NCBI RefSeq assembly: GCF_900102525.1
Contig: NZ_FNBZ01000009.1
Coordinates: 172,885 to 236,884, forward strand
Length of the DNA stretch: 64,000 nt
From: Allobosea robiniae
GTDB taxonomy: Bacteria; Pseudomonadota; Alphaproteobacteria; Rhizobiales; Beijerinckiaceae
Reading direction: 5' to 3'
Part shown: one piece after another, positions 49,708 through 58,986 of the stretch
Layout of the letters: each line of letters starts with the position of its first letter
How positions within the stretch are numbered: the first letter of the stretch is position 1
Translations under genes and position numbers: made by a program
The notes under the pieces: generated by a model
Seen by the model: only the letters and a program-made list of their open reading frames with translations
Databases searched by the model: none
Told to the model about the DNA's origin: nothing

Positions 49708-51453
49708 TTGAGCGGGTGGGCTGAGCGACGGGGGTTGGCCCAGGCCGCGATCGGACGGGCGGCGCGGCGAACCCGCGGCCAGTTCGTCGGCGCCACCCGC
49801 AGGCTCTGGCCCTTCGGCCGCAGCAACGCCACGCGCCTGCTCTTCGCCCCGCATGACCTGCGCACCGCCGACCCGACGACGGCCGGCGATTTCTATGCAG
49901 GCTATTACGCCTTCGCCGGGCGCACCCTGCGCAGCCACGGTGAATCGCCGTTCGACGCGACGCCGCCGAGCGATGCCTGGGCCGAGGCGCTCTACGGCTT
50001 CGGCTGGCTGCGCCATATGCGCGCCGCCGACACCGCGATCGCCCGCGCCAATGCCCGCAGCCTGGTCGAGGATTTCATCGCCAGGCGTCGCGACCGCCAT
50101 GACATCGCGCGGCGCCCTGCGGTCGCTGCACGTCGGCTGATCGCCTTCCTGTCGCATTCCCCGCTGCTGCTGGAAGGCGCCGACCATGCCTTCTACGAGC
50201 GCTATCTGCGCCATGTCTCGCGCCTGACGGACCGGCTGAGCCTGGCGCTGTCCGGAGCCGTCGAAGGGGCCGACCGGCTGAACGGCCTGATCGCCATCGC
50301 CTTTGCCGCGATCTGCCTCGACGGGCAGGATGGCCACCGGCGCCGGATCGAGATCCTGCTGTCCGAGGAACTCGACGAGCAGATCCTGCCCGATGGCGGC
50401 CATCTCTCGCGCAACCCACGCCTGTTGATCGAATTCCTGCTCGACCTCCTGCCCCTGCGCGAGACCTTCGCCGCTCGCGGGCTCGAGCCACCGCGTGGGG
50501 TGATGACCGCGATCGAGCGGATGATGCCGCATTTGCGCCTGTTCCGGCATGGCGACGGGGCGCTTGCCCTGTTCAACGGCATGGGCACGACCCCGCCCGA
50601 CCTGATGGCGACGCTTGCGGCCTATGACGATGCCCGTGGCCGGCCGACCGAACATGCCGCCTATTCCGGCTACAGCCGCCTTGCGGCCGAGCGCAGCATC
50701 GTCGTCACCGATGCAGGCGCACCGCCGCGCGGCGCCTATTCAGTCGAGGCCCATGCCGGCTGCCTCGCCTTCGAATTCTCCAGCGGCCCGCAGCGCATCA
50801 TCGTCAATTGCGGCGCCAGCCGCTTCGGCCCCCCGGAATTGAAGCTCGCCGCGCGCAGCACCGCCGCCCATTCGACGCTCGTCCTCGACGATCGCTCCAG
50901 CGCCAATTTCGGCATGGTTCTCGGCGAAATGCGCGTCGTCTCCGGCCCTCGCGATGTCCGCGTCGCCCGCCAGGACGGCGCTGATGGCGCCGAATGGGTC
51001 GCAAGCCATGACGGTTATCGCCGCAGCCTCGGTGCGACCCATACCCGCCGCCTGACGCTCGCCCGCGACGGCGCCGCACTGGCCGGCGAGGACGAGGTCG
51101 CCCTGACCGGGACGCGCACCGCGCTCGCGTCCGCCTTGCGCTTCCACTTGCACCCGAATGTCCGCGCCAGCCTTGTTCGGGACGGCAGCGGCGCGCTTCT
51201 GGCGCTGGCCTCGGGCGAGGTCTGGAGCTTCGAGGCCGGCGGCCTGACCATCGCCATCGAGGAGAGCATCTTCCTTGCCTCCTCGGACGGGCGGCGGCGC
51301 ACCGAGCAGCTCGTGATCGCCTTCGATGCCGTGGCGACGCCGCGCGTCACCTGGCGCTTCAGCCGGATCAGCACCGCCAATCCCCGTGCCGGCAAGACGG
51401 TCGCCGCTGCGATCGCCGAGCGCGAAGCTGCGGAACCCGCTCCCGACGCGTGA
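49708..51453 (+). CDS. Heparinase II/III-family protein
   Basis: 581 residues with a TTG start after AGGGGA. An alpha/alpha toroid-like N-terminal half (SDAWAEALYGFGWLRHMRAADTAIAR... FLSHSPLLLEGADHAFYERYLRHVSRLTDRL, NGLIAIAFAAICL, EILLSEELDEQILPDGGHLSRNPRLLIEFLLDLL) is followed by a beta-sandwich with GYSRLAAERSIVVTDAGAPP and HSTLVLDDRSSANF. The DGGHLSRNP segment holds the usual Tyr/His/Asn-type lyase residues. It probably acts on acidic polysaccharide. The placement rsmB-heparinase-purH is a recurring alphaproteobacterial arrangement. No signal peptide is obvious, which leaves location open. Confidence 0.88.
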   Translation: MSGWAERRGLAQAAIGRAARRTRGQFVGATRRLWPFGRSNATRLLFAPHDLRTADPTTAGDFYAGYYAFAGRTLRSHGESPFDATPPSDAWAEALYGFGWLRHMRAADTAIARANARSLVEDFIARRRDRHDIARRPAVAARRLIAFLSHSPLLLEGADHAFYERYLRHVSRLTDRLSLALSGAVEGADRLNGLIAIAFAAICLDGQDGHRRRIEILLSEELDEQILPDGGHLSRNPRLLIEFLLDLLPLRETFAARGLEPPRGVMTAIERMMPHLRLFRHGDGALALFNGMGTTPPDLMATLAAYDDARGRPTEHAAYSGYSRLAAERSIVVTDAGAPPRGAYSVEAHAGCLAFEFSSGPQRIIVNCGASRFGPPELKLAARSTAAHSTLVLDDRSSANFGMVLGEMRVVSGPRDVRVARQDGADGAEWVASHDGYRRSLGATHTRRLTLARDGAALAGEDEVALTGTRTALASALRFHLHPNVRASLVRDGSGALLALASGEVWSFEAGGLTIAIEESIFLASSDGRRRTEQLVIAFDAVATPRVTWRFSRISTANPRAGKTVAAAIAEREAAEPAPDA

Positions 51454-51554
51454 CGGTTCTGCGACGGCGGCTTTTGCCTTTTGCAGCGCAGCATGATAGC
51501 CCGCGCGCGTCTGCCGAAACCGCCTTTCCGCAATCCAAGCCGGACCTGATCCCG

Positions 51555-53147
51555 ATGCCGAATGAGCTTCGCCGCGTCGAACGCGCGCTTCTTTCCGTTT
51601 CCGACAAGACGGGGCTGATCGATTTCGCGCGCGCCCTCCACAAGCTCGGCATCGCACTGGTGTCGACCGGCGGCACCGCCAAGGCGATCGCCGAAGCCGG
51701 CCTCCCCGTCAGCGACGTCTCCGATCTCACGGGTTTCCCCGAGATGATGGACGGACGGGTCAAGACCCTGCATCCGAAGGTCCATGGCGGCCTGCTCGCG
51801 ATCCGCTCGCATCCCGAGCACCAGGCCTCGATGCTCGGCCACGGCATCCAGCCGATCGACCTGCTGGTCGTGAACCTCTACCCGTTCGAAGCCACCGTCG
51901 CGGCCGGCAAGGCCTATGACGACTGCATCGAGAACATCGATATCGGCGGCCCCGCGATGATCCGCGCCGCCGCCAAGAACCATCACGACGTCGCCGTCGT
52001 GGTCGAGCCGGCGGACTACCCCTCCGTCCTCGCCGATCTCGAGGCCCAGAAGGGCGCGACCACGCTGACTTTGCGTCGCAAGCTCGCCCAGAAGGCCTAT
52101 GCCCGCACGGCAGCCTATGACGCGGCGATCTCGAACTGGTTCGCCAATGAATTGGGCGACACCGCCCCGGCCTTCCGCGCCCTTGGCGGCGCCCTGGCCG
52201 AGACGATGCGCTATGGCGAGAACCCGCATCAATGGGCCGCCTTCTACCGCACCCCGGAGAACCGGCCGGGCGTCTCGACCGCGCGTCAGGTGCAGGGCAA
52301 GCAGCTCTCCTACAACAACATCAACGACACCGACGCCGCCTTCGAATGCGTCGCCGAGTTCGTCCCCGAGGCCTCGGCCGCCTGCGTCATCGTCAAGCAC
52401 GCCAACCCCTGCGGCGTCGCCGCCGGCGGCTCGCTGCTCGAAGCCTATGAGCGCGCGCTGGCCTGCGACCCCGTCTCGGCCTTCGGCGGCATCGTCGCCT
52501 TGAACCGCAAGCTCGATGCCGCGGCTGCCAGGAAGATCGTCGAGGTCTTCACCGAGGTCATCATCGCGCCGGATGCCGACGAGGAGGCGATCGCCATGAT
52601 CGCCGCCAAGAAGAACCTGCGCCTGCTGCTGACCGGCGGCCTACCCGATGTCCGCTCGCCCGGCCTATCGCTGCGCACCGTCTCCGGCGGCTTCCTCGCC
52701 CAGTCGCGCGACAACGCCGTCGTCGACGGCATGGAGCTGAAGGTCGTGACGAAGCGCCAACCGAGCGAGCGCGAGCTCGCCGATCTGCGCTTCGCCTTCC
52801 GCGTCGCCAAGCACGTCAAGTCGAACGCCATCGTCTACGCGAAGGACCTCGCCACGGTCGGCATCGGCGCCGGCCAGATGAGCCGCGTCGATTCCTCGCG
52901 CATCGCCGCCTGGAAGGCCGCCGAAGCGGCGAAGGCGGCCGGCGTTGCGGAGAGCCTGGCCCAGGGTTCGGTCGTCGCCTCCGACGCCTTCTTCCCCTTT
53001 GCCGACGGCCTGCTCGCAGCGGCTGACGCCGGTGCGACCGCGGTGATCCAGCCCGGCGGCTCGATGCGCGACGACGAGGTCATCAAGGCCGCCGACGAAG
53101 CCGGCCTCGCCATGGTCTTCACCGGCCACCGCCACTTCCGCCATTGA
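51555..53147 (+). CDS. purH: Bifunctional AICAR formyltransferase / IMP cyclohydrolase
   Basis: 530 residues from ATG 51555, typical of PurH. The N-terminal IMP cyclohydrolase (MGS-like) domain begins LRRVERALLSVSDKTGLIDFARALHKLGIALVSTGGTAKAI and continues with GFPEMMDGRVKTLHPKVHGGLLA. The C-terminal AICAR transformylase contains YGENPHQWAAFY, LSYNNINDTDAA, KHANPCGVA and the late VYAKDLATVGIGAGQMSRVDS and DAFFPFADGL. It catalyses the last two steps of IMP synthesis. An extra 35-codon upstream extension is not family-like. Confidence 0.98.
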   Translation: MPNELRRVERALLSVSDKTGLIDFARALHKLGIALVSTGGTAKAIAEAGLPVSDVSDLTGFPEMMDGRVKTLHPKVHGGLLAIRSHPEHQASMLGHGIQPIDLLVVNLYPFEATVAAGKAYDDCIENIDIGGPAMIRAAAKNHHDVAVVVEPADYPSVLADLEAQKGATTLTLRRKLAQKAYARTAAYDAAISNWFANELGDTAPAFRALGGALAETMRYGENPHQWAAFYRTPENRPGVSTARQVQGKQLSYNNINDTDAAFECVAEFVPEASAACVIVKHANPCGVAAGGSLLEAYERALACDPVSAFGGIVALNRKLDAAAARKIVEVFTEVIIAPDADEEAIAMIAAKKNLRLLLTGGLPDVRSPGLSLRTVSGGFLAQSRDNAVVDGMELKVVTKRQPSERELADLRFAFRVAKHVKSNAIVYAKDLATVGIGAGQMSRVDSSRIAAWKAAEAAKAAGVAESLAQGSVVASDAFFPFADGLLAAADAGATAVIQPGGSMRDDEVIKAADEAGLAMVFTGHRHFRH

Positions 53148-53182
53148 CGGCCATACCGGCTGCGGGACACCCTCGCTGACGG

Positions 53183-53204
53183 GCTGCGCGCGAAAGCGCG
53201 CAGC
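53183..53204. terminator. Stem-loop after purH
   Basis: GCTGCGCGC-GAAA-GCGCGCAGC, a 9-bp perfect stem capped by a stable GNRA tetraloop, sits 36 bases after purH and 18 bases before the LtrA gene. There is no U-run, so it may be an mRNA stabiliser, a factor-dependent terminator or a translation-affecting element for ltrA. Confidence 0.5.
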
Positions 53205-53221
53205 AGGGGATAGGGGTCTGC

Positions 53222-54400
53222 ATGGCCAAAGCTCACAAACCCGGCGCGCTGCTCAGGGAACGCGTCGAACACCAGCATGCGAGGGTTTCCTACGTCGAGC
53301 TGTTCTTCGACCTGGTCTTCGTCTTCGCGATCACCCAGATTTCGCACACGCTGCTGGAGCATTTCAGCCCGCTCGGCGTCGCGCAGGCCGCCTTTCTGCT
53401 CGGCGCCGTCTGGTGGATCTGGGTCTATACGAGCTGGGTCACGAACTGGCTCGATCCCGAGCGCCCCCCGGTCAGGATCCTGCTCTTCGTCCTGATGTTT
53501 CTCGGCCTGGTGATGTCCTGCGCCTTGCCCGAGGCCTTCGGTGCGAACGGCCTCGCCTTTGCAGGCGCCTATGTCACCGCCCAGCTCGTCCGCTCGATCT
53601 TCACGATGGTGAGCCTCAAGGACGCCTCGCCCGCCAATTACCGCAACTTCCAGCGCATCACGATCTGGCTCGTCTGCTCCGGCGCATTCTGGATCGCCGG
53701 TGGCTTGAGCGAAGGCCCTCTGCGCTTCGGCCTCTGGCTGGTCGCGCTCGGCATCGAATATGTCGGCCCGGCCGCCGGCTTCCGCGTTCCGGGCCTTGGG
53801 CACTCCCGCACCAGCGACTGGAATGTCGAAGGCGGTCATCTCTCCGAGCGCTGCGCCCTCTTCATCATCATCGCGCTCGGTGAATCCGTTCTGATGACGG
53901 GCGCGACCGCCGCGAAGCTGCCGGTGACGGCCGTCAACCTGACAGCCTTCCTCAATTCCTTCCTGAGCTCGGTCGCGATGTGGTGGATTTATTTCCATAT
54001 CGGTGCCGAACGGGCGAGCCATCACATCGCACGCTCCGACGACCCCGGCCGGATCGCACGCATCGCCTATACCTATCTGCACGTGCTGCTGGTCGCCGGC
54101 ATCATCCTGGTCGCCGTCGGCGACGAACTGGTCATCGCCCATCCCACCGGCCATACCGATGGCAGAACGGCAATCGCCGTCCTGGCCGGCCCCGCCTTCT
54201 ATCTGCTCGGGAACCTGCTGTTCAAACGCATCACGGCCGGCTGGTATCCGCTCTCCCATCTGGTCGGCCTCGGCCTGCTCGCCGTACTGGCACCGGCCTG
54301 GACGGTGTTGCCACCGTTGGGCTTCAGCCTGGCTGCGACCGCGATCCTGGTCCTGGTCGCCGCCTGGGAAGCGGCCTCGCTGCGGGCCAAGGACGCCTGA
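53222..54400 (+). CDS. LtrA-type (low temperature requirement A) membrane protein
   Basis: 392 residues. About ten membrane helices. The LtrA family opening is clear: REHQHARVSYVELFFDLVFVFAITQISHTLLEHFS, with TSWVTNWLDPE and FAGAYVTAQLVRSIFTM following, and the conserved ERCALFIIIALGESVLMTG. The function is poorly known; the name comes from a cold-growth phenotype in Listeria. It is the last core-like gene before the accessory patch. The start at GGTCTGCATGGCC is well placed, though Shine-Dalgarno complementarity is modest. Confidence 0.88.
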   Translation: MAKAHKPGALLRERVEHQHARVSYVELFFDLVFVFAITQISHTLLEHFSPLGVAQAAFLLGAVWWIWVYTSWVTNWLDPERPPVRILLFVLMFLGLVMSCALPEAFGANGLAFAGAYVTAQLVRSIFTMVSLKDASPANYRNFQRITIWLVCSGAFWIAGGLSEGPLRFGLWLVALGIEYVGPAAGFRVPGLGHSRTSDWNVEGGHLSERCALFIIIALGESVLMTGATAAKLPVTAVNLTAFLNSFLSSVAMWWIYFHIGAERASHHIARSDDPGRIARIAYTYLHVLLVAGIILVAVGDELVIAHPTGHTDGRTAIAVLAGPAFYLLGNLLFKRITAGWYPLSHLVGLGLLAVLAPAWTVLPPLGFSLAATAILVLVAAWEAASLRAKDA

Positions 54401-54449
54401 TCCATGCACGCCATCAATTTCATTGGATAATCGGAAAGAGCCCTTTAGA

Positions 54450-54713
54450 GCACATGAATGGGAAGCGCCTCATGGCCGCCTCGTCACAACAATCATGGCC
54501 GGGTTCGCAGAGTTCGAGCGCTCGTTGATTTTGGCGCGAACCAGCGAGGGCCTTAGCCGCGCTAAGGCCCGAGGCGTAAAACTCGGCCGGCCGTTCGGAA
54601 TGACCCACCATCAGCGGCAAGAGGCCCTGGCTAGGAAAGCTGCCGGCGAACCTGTTCGAGAGATCGCCCGTAGCTACAATGTAAGCCCGAGCACGATATC
54701 GCGGCTCCTCTAA
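54450..54713 (+). pseudogene. Truncated serine recombinase/resolvase, C-terminal fragment
   Basis: An open stretch of 87 codons encodes PHGRLVTTIMAGFAEFERSLILARTSEGLSRAKARGVKLGRPFG, the distal catalytic-domain helix of Tn3-type resolvases and invertases. It continues with a helix-turn-helix end (QEALARKAAGEPVREIARSYNVSPSTISRLL). No start codon or catalytic Ser domain precedes it; the 50 bases before join ltrA-proximal sequence. It is the scar of a mobile element and marks the left edge of the accessory patch. Confidence 0.85.
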
Positions 54714-54864
54714 CGCCGCACGACGTGGGATCGCAATCGACAGGCCGCATGGGAGGCTGCGCTGGGTGATCTAACCGATGTAGGCGACACCGATAGGAAC
54801 TCTTCGACAATCAGGAAGGGGCCGAAGGATCGAAGGCGCAAGAGATCGCCTAGCCACGCTGCGA

Positions 54865-55833
54865 TTACTCGATTTTGACGATGACATTGCCAATCGTTCC
54901 GCCCTCAACTGCTTCGTGCGCGGCGGCGGTTTCGCTGAGCGGGAATGTCGGTCCGATACGGGCAACCGCTTCGCCCTGAGCAAGAGCGCGCGTGACGCCA
55001 GCCACTGCACGTTCCCGCTGCTGCGCGTCCAATTGATAGATCAGGAAGAAGTTCAACTGGATCGAATTGGCGAGGAAGGCAAAGGCAGGAATCGTCGCTT
55101 CGGCTCCCGTGCCGTAAACAATGACCTTTCCCTTTGGTTGGAGTACCGCCGGAATCAGACCGGCGTTGGCCGATAGGTCCATCTCGGTGATAGCGTCGAC
55201 GCCGCGTCTCCCCGTGATATCAGCAATACGGTCGCCCACATTTTCACGCTTATAGTCGATGCAATGGTCGGCGCCGGCTTCGCGCGCTGCCATCGCCTTG
55301 TCCGGCGATGAGATCGTGCTGATCACGGTCGCGCCCCGAGCCTTGGCGAATTGAATGGCGAACTGGCTCACCGCCCCTGCGCCGCCGGATACGAGCAAGG
55401 TTGTGCCCTGACCGACCCCGGCAAGCTCGACAGCATGGTAGGCCGTCAGCGCAGGGATGCCGAGAGCGGCGCCCTCCTCGAAGCTAAGTGCAGCTGGCAA
55501 GGGAACGGCCTGCGCGGCCGGCAGTGCAATGAACTCGGCGGCTGTTCCAAATGGGCGCTGCCACTGCCCGTTCCAGATCCAGACCCGCTCGCCGAGGCGT
55601 GACTTCGCAACGCCAGGACCAATGGATTCGATTTCTCCAGCACCGTCGCTATGTGGGATGATCAGCGGGAACGGCGACTTTCGGTGTCCGCGGCTTTTGA
55701 CATCGGATGGGTTGACCCCTGACGCGTACAAGCGCACGCGAACCTCCCCAACTCCCGGGCTTGGAGTTTCAACGTCTCCGATGCGCAGCACATCGCGCGC
55801 TGGCCCGTTGGTCTCATAGAATACTGCACGCAT
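54865..55833 (-). CDS. NADPH:quinone reductase (zeta-crystallin-like MDR)
   Basis: 322 residues. It belongs to the zinc-free MDR family: GVGEVRVRLYASGVNPSDVKSRG, PHSDGAGEIESIGPGV, ALTAYHAVELAGVGQGTTLLVSGGAGAVSQFAIQFAKARGATVISTISSPDKAMAAREAGADHCIDY with the NADPH-binding AGAVS motif. The structural-zinc Cys cluster of alcohol dehydrogenases is absent, as expected for quinone reductases. Codon use and base composition are less GC-rich than in the core genes to the left. A single-gene transcript, with the CadC-like regulator upstream on the same strand. Confidence 0.92.
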   Translation of the reverse strand: MRAVFYETNGPARDVLRIGDVETPSPGVGEVRVRLYASGVNPSDVKSRGHRKSPFPLIIPHSDGAGEIESIGPGVAKSRLGERVWIWNGQWQRPFGTAAEFIALPAAQAVPLPAALSFEEGAALGIPALTAYHAVELAGVGQGTTLLVSGGAGAVSQFAIQFAKARGATVISTISSPDKAMAAREAGADHCIDYKRENVGDRIADITGRRGVDAITEMDLSANAGLIPAVLQPKGKVIVYGTGAEATIPAFAFLANSIQLNFFLIYQLDAQQRERAVAGVTRALAQGEAVARIGPTFPLSETAAAHEAVEGGTIGNVIVKIE

Positions 55834-55953
55834 CGATCAGTATCCCTCAGCAATGTGAGAGCCTGGAAGAACGATAGCTCTGTGCGACCCGGTCAAGCGC
55901 TAGCGACAGCCGGACGGACCATAGCGACAATGGAGCTCGCTGTGCCGCGCCGG

Positions 55954-56937
55954 CTACCACAGAGCAGCTTTTTGCTCGGCCTCAACCAGTGCCCACACCG
56001 GATCGAGAGCGACACGCACGATCACTCCCGTGTCGAAGACCTCGTTGAATTCAAGCCGCCGGTCGGCTGTCATCACCACCTCGCGCTCGCTGTTTGGACC
56101 ACTGTAGCGAAAGGAATCGCCGAGGACGCGGGCCTTAAAATGGGTCGCTCCAGCCGGCTTGACGACAAGGCTCAGGGCCCGAGGAGGCCCCCGAACTGTA
56201 AAGCCCGTCACGATGCCGGAAGGTTCGGCTCCGGTGATGACCAGCATGAATTGGCGGTTCGAATTAACGAACCCGGTGCTGCTGACCCAGATGCCGACGA
56301 AGCGGCGATGTTCAGGGAGAACACCGCGCCCGATCCGGCTGATCTGGAATGGCGGAAGCGGAAGCTCCTTCTCTGCTGCAATTGCCGTAATCCGCCGCGC
56401 GTCGTCTTCTGTGAAGAGAGCGTTGGCTGACGATGGCAACCACAGGTGGGCTGTAAGATATCCAGCTGCAGCCAGGCAGCAGATGGTGATGGCGGCCGTC
56501 GCCAGAGACGCCCGTTTGCGCTGTACAGGCGACCATAAAACGAGGCGACGACCAACTGACCCGACAATCGGGGTTTGAGATCGCTCGGGTGGCGGCAGCG
56601 AGTCGTGCTCTTTGGCCACGGGGGGGTGGCCGGCGTTCAGCAGGTATCCGCGACGGGGTACGGTTTCGATCAGGAGATGATCGGTGTCACCCAGCTTGTC
56701 TCGCAGCTCGCGAATGCACTGAACGAGCGAGTCATCCGTGACAGCAACATTTGGCCATACGACCTCAAACAGTTCCCGCTTCGACACCAGCCGTCCAGCA
56801 TTCTCGGCAAGGTGACGGAGAACCTCGAACGCCTTGGGCCGTAGTGCAATCTCCTGATCGCCCGCTCTTAGGCGTTCGCGCGTCAAATCCAGCGCAAATC
56901 GGTCGAACTGTAGAAGTTTCGGAAGCGCCGGGTCCAT
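55954..56937 (-). CDS. ToxR/CadC-like membrane-anchored winged-helix regulator
   Basis: 327 residues. The N-terminal OmpR/PhoB-type winged helix (about 10-105: LLQFDRFALDLTRERLRAGDQEIALRPKAFEVLRHLAENAGRLVSKRELFEVVWPNVAVTDDSLVQCIRELRDKLGD, then LIETVPRRGYLL) is followed by a linker and a single hydrophobic helix (ATAAITICCLAAAGYLTAHLW near 145-165). A periplasmic domain of about 150 residues rich in strands follows (FVGIWVSSTGFVNSNRQFMLVITG, GFTVRGPPRALSLVV). This is the ToxR-type one-component transmembrane layout; the periplasmic sensor is not recognisable. It may regulate the quinone reductase 120 bp downstream. Confidence 0.85.
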   Translation of the reverse strand: MDPALPKLLQFDRFALDLTRERLRAGDQEIALRPKAFEVLRHLAENAGRLVSKRELFEVVWPNVAVTDDSLVQCIRELRDKLGDTDHLLIETVPRRGYLLNAGHPPVAKEHDSLPPPERSQTPIVGSVGRRLVLWSPVQRKRASLATAAITICCLAAAGYLTAHLWLPSSANALFTEDDARRITAIAAEKELPLPPFQISRIGRGVLPEHRRFVGIWVSSTGFVNSNRQFMLVITGAEPSGIVTGFTVRGPPRALSLVVKPAGATHFKARVLGDSFRYSGPNSEREVVMTADRRLEFNEVFDTGVIVRVALDPVWALVEAEQKAALW

Positions 56938-56985
56938 GGTGCTTAGCTCCCACCCTAGCCCGCTCGATGAACTGCGTCCGCCGAC

Positions 56986-57031
56986 TATAGGCGAAATATC
57001 GGCATTCCGTCACCCATTGACCATGACCAAA
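56986..57031 (+). repeat. Duplicated intergenic sequence, copy A
   Basis: A shared core (GGCGAAATATCGGCATTC, 56990-57007) preceded by CTAT and followed, after a variable stretch, by CATGACC-x-AACG-x-AA also occurs in the same orientation at 59318-59363. Here it is just upstream of the leftward winged-helix regulator gene. The duplication probably reflects a copied promoter or regulatory region. Confidence 0.6.
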
Positions 57032-57052
57032 CGGAATGCTCTTCGCTATTAA

Positions 57053-57217
57053 CGACTTCGGAGGTTGGCGGCGGGGCGCCTCGTCATCCGTGGGGTGATG
57101 AACTGGTCGCCGGAATGGTATCGCCCCAGCAAGCACGCGGTCGACGATCTGGCGCGGCAGTTCGCTGCATTTTTAAGCAGACACGGCGATATTTCGCCGA
57201 GCAGAGCCTCGAGTTGA
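57053..57217 (+). pseudogene. TetR-family regulator, C-terminal remnant
   Basis: The frame RLAAGRLVIRGVMNWSPEWYRPSKHAVDDLARQFAAFLSRHGDISPSRASS ends at a TGA. GVMNWSPEWYRP followed by a hydrophobic amphipathic helix is typical of the end of TetR-type ligand domains. There is a stop immediately before it and no N-terminal DNA-binding domain, so this is a truncated relic. Confidence 0.65.
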
Positions 57218-57427
57218 TTGCAATCAGGGCAATGAAGGCGGCTTGATCACAACGGCTACGCGGCCGGCAGGCGACGATGAGCACCGCCAAATTCATCACG
57301 GCGGCGCTCACGCTCTGCAGTGCGGTCCGGGCCTTCGCCTGTCTGTCGCGGATTTTGCGCATTGCCGGGCATCAGGATGGAACGCCAACCGTTTCCTGTG
57401 CGATCTGAGGCCTGCTCGGCACTTTGT

Positions 57428-57679
57428 TCAAAGCCGGTCCCTGGACGAGGAGTTCCCTGCGGCTCGCCATGATGACCTTGCTGTGATCGGCATGACGATG
57501 CCCCTGTCGCAGCCCGCAGGACCGATCTGGTTGACGAACTCACCACGGCGTGAATTCTGCGGAGCAGTTCGAGAGGACAGATCGACGCATTTCGCCGGGG
57601 CAGCCTGCGTCAAGACAGGGCGGGAAATCTCTCCGAGTGCAGGAAAGAAGCCAGCGACGATCACGATCAACTCCAGCAT
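57428..57679 (-). CDS. Uncertain small protein with hydrophobic N-terminus
   Basis: 83 codons. The start MLELIVIVAGFFPALGEI is preceded by GGAG eight bases upstream and an AT-rich, promoter-like stretch, but the remainder (RTAPQNSRRGEFVNQIGPAGCDRGIVM...) is not recognisable and may be degenerate. The roughly 700 bp from 57218 to 57915 hold no other convincing gene; several overlapping frames lack coding character. Confidence 0.3.
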   Translation of the reverse strand: MLELIVIVAGFFPALGEISRPVLTQAAPAKCVDLSSRTAPQNSRRGEFVNQIGPAGCDRGIVMPITARSSWRAAGNSSSRDRL

Positions 57680-57839
57680 TTCAAAAACTCCAGTTGCATT
57701 AACATTCTTATTCGTCGGATTTGAGCTGGTTAATCTTGAGGCGGAACCGTAGCGCGGGAGATGCTTACGCTGCGTCGCCCATATGTGCTAAGTTTGCTGC
57801 GGTGGGGAACGACGCTTTCAACTACGCTCCAAGTGCGCC

Positions 57840-57877
57840 GCCGAATTTGTCGGACCGTTGCCGAATTTGTCTAAAAT
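57840..57877 (+). promoter_or_regulatory. Direct-repeat operator and -10 of the AraC gene
   Basis: Two identical GCCGAATTTGTC half-sites (57840-57851 and 57860-57871), 20 bp apart, sit directly against a -10-like TAAAAT (57872-57877), about 45 bases ahead of the ATG. Spacing of about two helical turns and overlap with the -35 zone match how AraC-type proteins bind and activate. A second, inverted copy of the same 32 bp lies after the gene. Confidence 0.65.
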
Positions 57878-57915
57878 TGCTTGCGTCACAGTAAGAAAGC
57901 TGGACGGAGACGCCT

Positions 57916-58986
57916 ATGGCCGCGGGCACGAGCACCCCTGTGCTGACAATGTTCGACGTTGTCCGAGCCGAAGCTCTGGAGGATTCGAGCGGCAAGATTC
58001 GCGTTATTGAACGGGCCGCACAGTCAAACCGCACCTACACCTACCAATTGCAGGATCGTGCTCTTTGGCACCCACGCTTCGAGCCGCCGATTTTTACCCT
58101 TGCGACACGTGGCGCCGGCTCTCTTCTAACGAGTTTTGTCGCGAGCAGTTTTAGCACCGAGGTCACCGTCGATGGCGATGAAGGGAGCCTGTATTGTTTC
58201 ACGACGATGCTCGCGGGCCATATAACCTTGGAACAGAAGGGAAGATCCACGACAGCCACACAACAAACCGGTCTCACTTGGAGGCCCGGTCCCGGCGGTC
58301 GCCTTTTAATCAGCGACGATAACGCGCGCACCAATGTTTTCTTGAAGGCTGCGGATATCGAGAGCACGCTTGAACACATGCTGGATGAGCGGTTGCGTCG
58401 GCCGCTGATTTTCGAGCCCAGCCTCGATTGGGGCACCGGGCTTACAGCCAGCCTGAAAAGCCAACTCGATTTCGTTACACAGGAATTTCAACGGCGGGAC
58501 GGTGTTGCCAATAACCCAGTCGCACTTGCGTCGCTGACGGACCTACTCGTCTCGCTGATTTTGCGTGGCACCACTCATAATTACTCTGATCGACTCGCAA
58601 ATGCAGCCGGAAATCCAATTCCGGCCTATGTTCGACGCGCGGAAGACTTCATGCGCGCCCACGGCGCGGAACCTATCCGTATGTCACATATCGCTGCGGC
58701 CGCAGGCTGCAGCTTGCGAACCTTGACGGCTGTGTTCAGGCATTTTCGCGGCAGCACCCCTTTGGCTGCATTGCATGCTGTCCGGCTTGATCTAGCGCAT
58801 GCCGATCTGGCTCGGGGTATACGCGACGCCTCGGTCGCTACCGTCGCCCGCCGATACGGCTTCACTAACACGGCACGCTTTAGAACCGCCTTTCATCGCC
58901 GATTCGGTGAGACTCCTATTGAAATCGCCCGATATGCGTCCATACGGACGGCGCCGGCCTCCGCCGATCCTGCAAAAGACGAATGA
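57916..58986 (+). CDS. AraC-family transcriptional regulator
   Basis: 356 residues. The N-terminal ligand/cupin-type domain (about 1-240: FTTMLAGHITLEQKGRSTTATQQTGLTWRPGPG) is followed by the C-terminal double helix-turn-helix (about 255-345). HTH 1 is MSHIAAAAGCSLRTLTAVFRHFRGSTPLAALHAVRLDLAHADL and HTH 2 is ASVATVARRYGFTNTARFRTAFHRRFGETPIEIARY. The first domain resembles the AraC_binding_2 type that regulates aromatic or xenobiotic genes. The 32-bp repeats flanking the gene are its likely binding sites. Target genes are unknown; the quinone reductase and dehydrogenase nearby are candidates. Confidence 0.92.
   Translation: MAAGTSTPVLTMFDVVRAEALEDSSGKIRVIERAAQSNRTYTYQLQDRALWHPRFEPPIFTLATRGAGSLLTSFVASSFSTEVTVDGDEGSLYCFTTMLAGHITLEQKGRSTTATQQTGLTWRPGPGGRLLISDDNARTNVFLKAADIESTLEHMLDERLRRPLIFEPSLDWGTGLTASLKSQLDFVTQEFQRRDGVANNPVALASLTDLLVSLILRGTTHNYSDRLANAAGNPIPAYVRRAEDFMRAHGAEPIRMSHIAAAAGCSLRTLTAVFRHFRGSTPLAALHAVRLDLAHADLARGIRDASVATVARRYGFTNTARFRTAFHRRFGETPIEIARYASIRTAPASADPAKDE

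Noticed and set aside
54003..54449. Open frame joining the ltrA region to the resolvase fragment, suggesting a longer protein
   Set aside because: The first part is an out-of-frame shadow of ltrA; resolvase similarity begins only at about 54450.
57185..57198. GGCGATATTTCGCC in the TetR remnant, similar to the inverse of the duplicated intergenic core
   Set aside because: The match is short and lies within the C-terminal TetR coding relic, so coincidence is likely.
57243..57752. 169-codon plus-strand frame between the TetR remnant and the AraC gene
   Set aside because: No ribosome site, no recognisable motif, and it overlaps a minus-strand frame with better start signals; evidence is insufficient for either.
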